Positions 61,458-64,000 of a DNA stretch of 64,000 nt are shown here, one piece after another. The notes under the pieces are model-generated. The model did no database searches and was not told the origin of the DNA. It was given only the letters and a program-made list of their open reading frames with translations. The DNA lies in assembly GCF_004348995.1 (NCBI RefSeq), contig NZ_SMKQ01000010.1, forward strand, positions 1-64,000, written 5' to 3'. The stretch's first letter is position 1. Each line of letters begins with the position of its first letter. A program made the translations under genes and the position numbers. The stretch is from Nonomuraea terrae. GTDB lineage: Bacteria; Actinomycetota; Actinomycetes; Streptosporangiales; Streptosporangiaceae.

Positions 61458-62096
61458 ATGGCTCTTCTCTCCCACCTCGAGCGATTCAACGCGCGGCACC
61501 CCTGGAGCCACAACGACTTCTACGGACGCTGGGTGGCCCGGCAGGTCGCCGGCGCCGGTCACGTCCTCGACGTCGGATGCGGCACGGGCAACCTGATCGA
61601 CCTGCTCCGGCCGCGCGCGGTGTCGGTCACCGGCCTCGAACCGGACCCGGCCACGGCGCGCGTCGCGGCGGCCCGGTTCGCCGGCGTCGAGGGGGTGGCG
61701 ATCGAGCAGGCCGACTTCGGCCGGCGCGACCGCGACCGCCGCTGGGACGCGATCACACTCGTGGCGGTCCTGCACCATCTCCCGTTGGCGGAGACGCTGC
61801 CTGAGCTGCGCGAAAGCCTCACCCCCGGCGGCCGTCTGGTCGTCATCGGCTGCTACCGGGAGGCGAGCCCGGGCGACTTCCTCGTCTCCACGGCCGCGGT
61901 CGCCGCCAACCCGCTGATGGGCCTCGTCAAGCACCCGGCCCCCGCGCGATCCCTGCCGGTCCAGATGACCGCGCCGACCGCGCCCGCGCGCGAGACCCTC
62001 GCCGAGATCCGCGCGCAGGCGGCCGCCGCACTGCCAGGCGCGAGCATCCGCCGCCGCCTGTTCTGGCGGTATTCACTGGTCTACGACCGGCCATGA
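61458..62096 (+). CDS. Class I SAM-dependent methyltransferase
   Basis: 212 residues with the Rossmann methyltransferase fold: motif I HVLDVGCGTGNLIDLL, acidic VTGLEPDPATARVA, WDAITLVAVLHHLPLAETLPELRESLTPGGRLVVIGCYRE. The N-terminus SHLERFNARHPWSHNDFYGRWVARQV is typical of actinobacterial UbiE/COQ5-like small-molecule methyltransferases. The substrate is unknown. The ribosome site before the ATG is weak (GTCGGG). The end overlaps the convergent MarR gene by 24 nt. Confidence 0.88.
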   Translation: MALLSHLERFNARHPWSHNDFYGRWVARQVAGAGHVLDVGCGTGNLIDLLRPRAVSVTGLEPDPATARVAAARFAGVEGVAIEQADFGRRDRDRRWDAITLVAVLHHLPLAETLPELRESLTPGGRLVVIGCYREASPGDFLVSTAAVAANPLMGLVKHPAPARSLPVQMTAPTAPARETLAEIRAQAAAALPGASIRRRLFWRYSLVYDRP

Positions 62097-62549
62097 CGCC
62101 CTGATGGAGCGTTCGATCGTCAGGGCCGTCACGATGAAGGCGCGGACCTGCTCGGCGTCGAGGTCGCGGTGGGTGGTGTCTTCCAGCGTGGCCCACAGGC
62201 GTTCGATCGGTTCGCGCATCGCGCGGCCCTTCTCGGTGAGCCGGACCAGGGTGGCCCGCCGGTCGTGCGGGGCCTGTTCGCGGGCGACCAGGCCGGCCTC
62301 CTGCATGCGGCGCAGGGACTTGGAGACCGTCGAGTGGTCCAGGCCGACGCTCTCCAGCAGCTCCGACTGCGTCTGCCCATCGCGGTCCATGAGCTGCATC
62401 AGCAGGAGCTCCTGCCCGGGATGCAGCCCCAGCTCGCGCAGCAGACCGGCGGCGTAGCCGCGGTGGGCCCGGGCGAGGCTGAAGATCGCGTAGCTCAGCG
62501 GGCCGGCCTGGGCGGTGCTGGGCAGCCGCTGGTCGGAAGCGTCGGTCAT
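62073..62549 (-). CDS. MarR-family transcriptional regulator
   Basis: 158 residues: LHPGQELLLMQLMDRDGQTQSELLESVGLDHSTVSKSLRRMQEAGLVAREQAPHDRRATLVRLTEKG is a canonical MarR winged helix with D-x-R wing. The ATG has GAGGAG upstream; a longer frame is unsupported. It lies 10 bp downstream of the broken Old Yellow Enzyme gene in the same direction, so it once formed an operon with it. It may bind the repeated palindromes at 63362-63466. Confidence 0.9.
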   Translation of the reverse strand: MTDASDQRLPSTAQAGPLSYAIFSLARAHRGYAAGLLRELGLHPGQELLLMQLMDRDGQTQSELLESVGLDHSTVSKSLRRMQEAGLVAREQAPHDRRATLVRLTEKGRAMREPIERLWATLEDTTHRDLDAEQVRAFIVTALTIERSIRASWPVVDQ

Positions 62550-62559
62550 CGGGAACTCC

Positions 62560-63328
62560 TCAGGTGACGGGTGTCTGCAGCGCGGGATAGTCGGTGTATC
62601 CGGCCGCGCCACCACCGTAGAAGGTGGCCCGGTCGGGTGTGTTGAGCGGACCGCCCAGACGCACCCGTTCCGGCAGGTCGGGGTTGGCCAGCGCCATGGC
62701 GCCGACGGTGACGACGTCGGCCAGCCCTTCCTCGACGTACCGCACGCGTACCGCCAGCTCGGCGCCGGCCCGGTTCAGGACGAGCGCGGTGGGCCACGCC
62801 GCCCGCAGGCGCCGCAGCAGGTCGTCGTCACCGCCGTGGGCGACGTGCAGGTACGCAGGTTCAGCGGCGCCAGCGCGGCCACGAGGGCGGTGTACAGGTC
62901 CGCGGTGTCGTCCTCGGCGATGTCGTTGTGCGGGTTGCCGGGTGAGACGCGCAGGCCGGTGCGCCCCGTGCCGATCTCGTCGGCGACCGCGGCCGCGACC
63001 TCGACGGCGAAGCGGATGCGGTTGGGGATCGAGCCGCCGTAGGCGTCGTCGCGCTGGTTGGCGTTGCTGGACAGGAACTGGTGCACCAGGTAGCCGTTGG
63101 CGCCGTGGATCTCCACCCCGGCGTCGATGGCGGCGGCGGCGCGGCGGAAGTCCTGAACCGTCGCGGCGACCTCCGCGGCCGACAGCGCGCGCGGCACCGG
63201 CATCTCCCGCGGTCCTGCGGCCGGCGTTGAGCTCGGTCGGTGTGCCCTCGGGGGTGGAGCGGCTCCGGGTCATCGGCACCATCGCCGTGCTTCAGGTGGA
63301 GATCCCCCATGGAGACGGGGGGCCACAG
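62560..63328 (-). pseudogene. Old Yellow Enzyme (NADH:flavin oxidoreductase) pseudogene
   Basis: Pieces of one enzyme lie in order in different frames: LWPPVSMGDLHLKH (from about 63328), then MVPMTRSRSTPEGTPTELNAG (from 63282), then AGPREMPVPRALSAAEVAATVQDF through VEIHGANGYLVHQFLSSNANQRDDAYGGS and NRIRFAVEVAAAVADEIG (from about 63212), then AYLHVAHGGDDDLLRRLRAAW to the end (frame change near 62855). About 115 residues between TELNA and AGPRE, including much of the FMN and substrate site, are deleted. At least three frameshifts; it cannot make an active enzyme. Confidence 0.85.
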
Positions 63329-63361
63329 AGCGGGGAACGCGGCCGTTCGAACCTCCGACAA

Positions 63362-63373
63362 GTGGCCGGCCAC
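63362..63373. promoter_or_regulatory. Operator-like palindrome copy 1
   Basis: GTGGCCGGCCAC, a perfect 12-bp palindrome, followed by AT. Part of a three-copy array upstream of the broken flavoenzyme gene. Confidence 0.6.
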
Positions 63374-63426
63374 ATGAACGGAACGCCAATGCGGCCAGGG
63401 TCGAGTGTCGGCCCTTTCGTAGGTAT

Positions 63427-63438
63427 GTGGCCGACCAC
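63427..63438. promoter_or_regulatory. Operator-like palindrome copy 2
   Basis: GTGGCCGACCAC preceded by AT; 65 bp from copy 1 centre to centre. Confidence 0.6.
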
Positions 63439-63450
63439 CTGATAATGCCC

Positions 63451-63567
63451 TTATGTGGCCAGCCACGCAAATGCCTGGGTCACGGCCTGCCGCGCCGCCC
63501 GCTCGTCCAGGTCAGCGACCAGCAGGCGCCGCCGCCGCTGCCACTTAAAGGGATTAGGTATATTCAT
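63451..63567 (-). CDS. Possible 38-residue peptide
   Basis: MNIPNPFKWQRRRRLLVADL continuing to AVTQAFAWLAT, basic in the middle, with good third-position GC after the first ten codons. It is divergent from the GDSL gene, but I see no ribosome site before the ATG, and an operator-like repeat overlaps its last codons. It may be a gene remnant or chance. Confidence 0.25.
   Translation of the reverse strand: MNIPNPFKWQRRRRLLVADLDERAARQAVTQAFAWLAT
63455..63466. promoter_or_regulatory. Operator-like palindrome copy 3
   Basis: GTGGCCAGCCAC preceded by AT; 28 bp from copy 2. The consensus of the three copies is ATGTGGCC-rr-CCACAT. Confidence 0.6.
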
Positions 63568-63597
63568 AACATCTGTAGGCAAAGGAGAGGGAACGTC

Positions 63598-64000
63598 ATG
63601 GCCTCGCACCGGCAACCGATCACCACACCCGTCACCGCGGACCTGCTGCGCGGCGCCCTCGACGTGGAACGCACGGCGCACGGCCTGCTGCCGCACCGGC
63701 TGCCCGCCCGGGCTCGGCGGCAGATCCCCGACGAGCAACTGGCCGTGGCCGAGGCCCAGCCGTCCGGCGTGCGGCTGGCGTTCCGCACCCGGGCCACGGT
63801 CATCGAGCTGGACACGCTGCCCACCAAGCGGGCCTACCGAGGGTTTCCGGCCCCGGCGGACGGCGTGTACGACCTGCTGGTCGACGGCCGGCCGACCGCC
63901 CAGGCCACGGTGGCGGGCGGCAGAGTCCGCACGGCCGACCTGACCACCGGCTCCGCCGACCTGCGCGAAGGGCCCCCCGGCACCGCCCGGTTCGCCGATC
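63598..64000 (+). CDS. SGNH/GDSL hydrolase, N-terminal part (cut by window end)
   Basis: 134 codons are visible and the frame is open at the edge. ATG is preceded by AAAGGAGAGG. The sequence HGLLPHRLPARARRQIPDEQLAVAEAQPSGVRLAFRTRATVIELDTLPTKRAYRGF and GVYDLLVDGR matches the beta-sandwich N-terminal domain of SsfX3-like GDSL esterases; the catalytic GDS box would come after the window end. No signal peptide. An AT-rich stretch at 63555-63572 probably carries its promoter. Confidence 0.75.
   Translation, partial: MASHRQPITTPVTADLLRGALDVERTAHGLLPHRLPARARRQIPDEQLAVAEAQPSGVRLAFRTRATVIELDTLPTKRAYRGFPAPADGVYDLLVDGRPTAQATVAGGRVRTADLTTGSADLREGPPGTARFAD

Overview
The window is about 73% GC, with strong G/C preference at third codon positions, many GTG and some TTG starts, and long runs of genes joined by 4-nt ATGA/GTGA overlaps. 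It also holds F420-type luciferase-like oxidoreductases, several GntR, MarR and TetR regulators, and many secreted glycosidases. Together these point to a filamentous actinomycete. A Streptosporangiaceae (Nonomuraea-like) chromosome is my inference, not something a marker gene proves. I see no rRNA, tRNA, CRISPR array, phage or intact insertion sequence.

Layout, left to right. 1-3.8 kb: the 3' part of a secreted ExeM/NucH-type nuclease, then a MarR-controlled DrrAB-like exporter. 4-10 kb: a lipocalin-like/polyprenyl-synthase fusion, an MMPL transporter with a 15-residue tandem repeat, a small secreted protein and a Pyr4-like transmembrane terpene cyclase; together a possible small terpenoid locus. 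10-19.3 kb: a leftward operon (MmgE/PrpD, amino-acid binding lipoprotein, permease-ATPase fusion, FAD amine oxidoreductase, two paralogous small proteins). It is flanked by a chimeric regulator (IS1595-type zinc ribbon joined to a TetR) and an N-acyl-D-amino-acid deacylase, and looks like an uptake and degradation locus for an amino-acid derivative.

19.3-24.7 kb: a heterodimeric ABC exporter with its TetR, a tiny secreted protein and a GNAT acetyltransferase that closes a glycosidase operon. 24.7-39.4 kb: a glycan locus with GH20, GH1 and GH9 enzymes leftward. Rightward are an LplB/YtcP-type sugar ABC transporter, a ThuA/sugar isomerase/NAD-epimerase cassette, a HutC-type GntR, a SIS-domain protein, a BadF-type N-acetylglucosamine kinase-like protein and a short-form alcohol dehydrogenase. 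The logic is amino-sugar oligosaccharide hydrolysis, import and phosphorylation, with a possible keto-sugar branch.

39.5-42.2 kb: a cytochrome P450 behind two adjacent dyads, and a DUF2252 kinase-like protein. 42.2-50.2 kb: a leftward six-gene operon (LLM flavin oxidoreductase, atypical M20 hydrolase, MHS-type MFS importer, three-subunit molybdenum hydroxylase) with a divergent FadR-type GntR; a likely N-heterocycle or purine-like catabolic pathway. 50.2-54.2 kb: a subtilase-family relic lacking its protease domain and cut by an in-frame amber codon, a second LLM oxidoreductase, and an acidic secreted peptide.

54.4-59.5 kb: an organic-acid locus with SLC13-type transporter, glycerate kinase, malate:quinone oxidoreductase and a FadR-type GntR, with paired GntR-like operators. 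59.5-64 kb: a cold-shock protein with a terminator-like hairpin in its leader, a stand-alone UvrD-tail (Tudor-like) protein, a small secreted protein, a frameshifted remnant, a methyltransferase, a MarR, a badly broken Old Yellow Enzyme pseudogene with a three-site operator array, and the start of a GDSL hydrolase cut by the window end.
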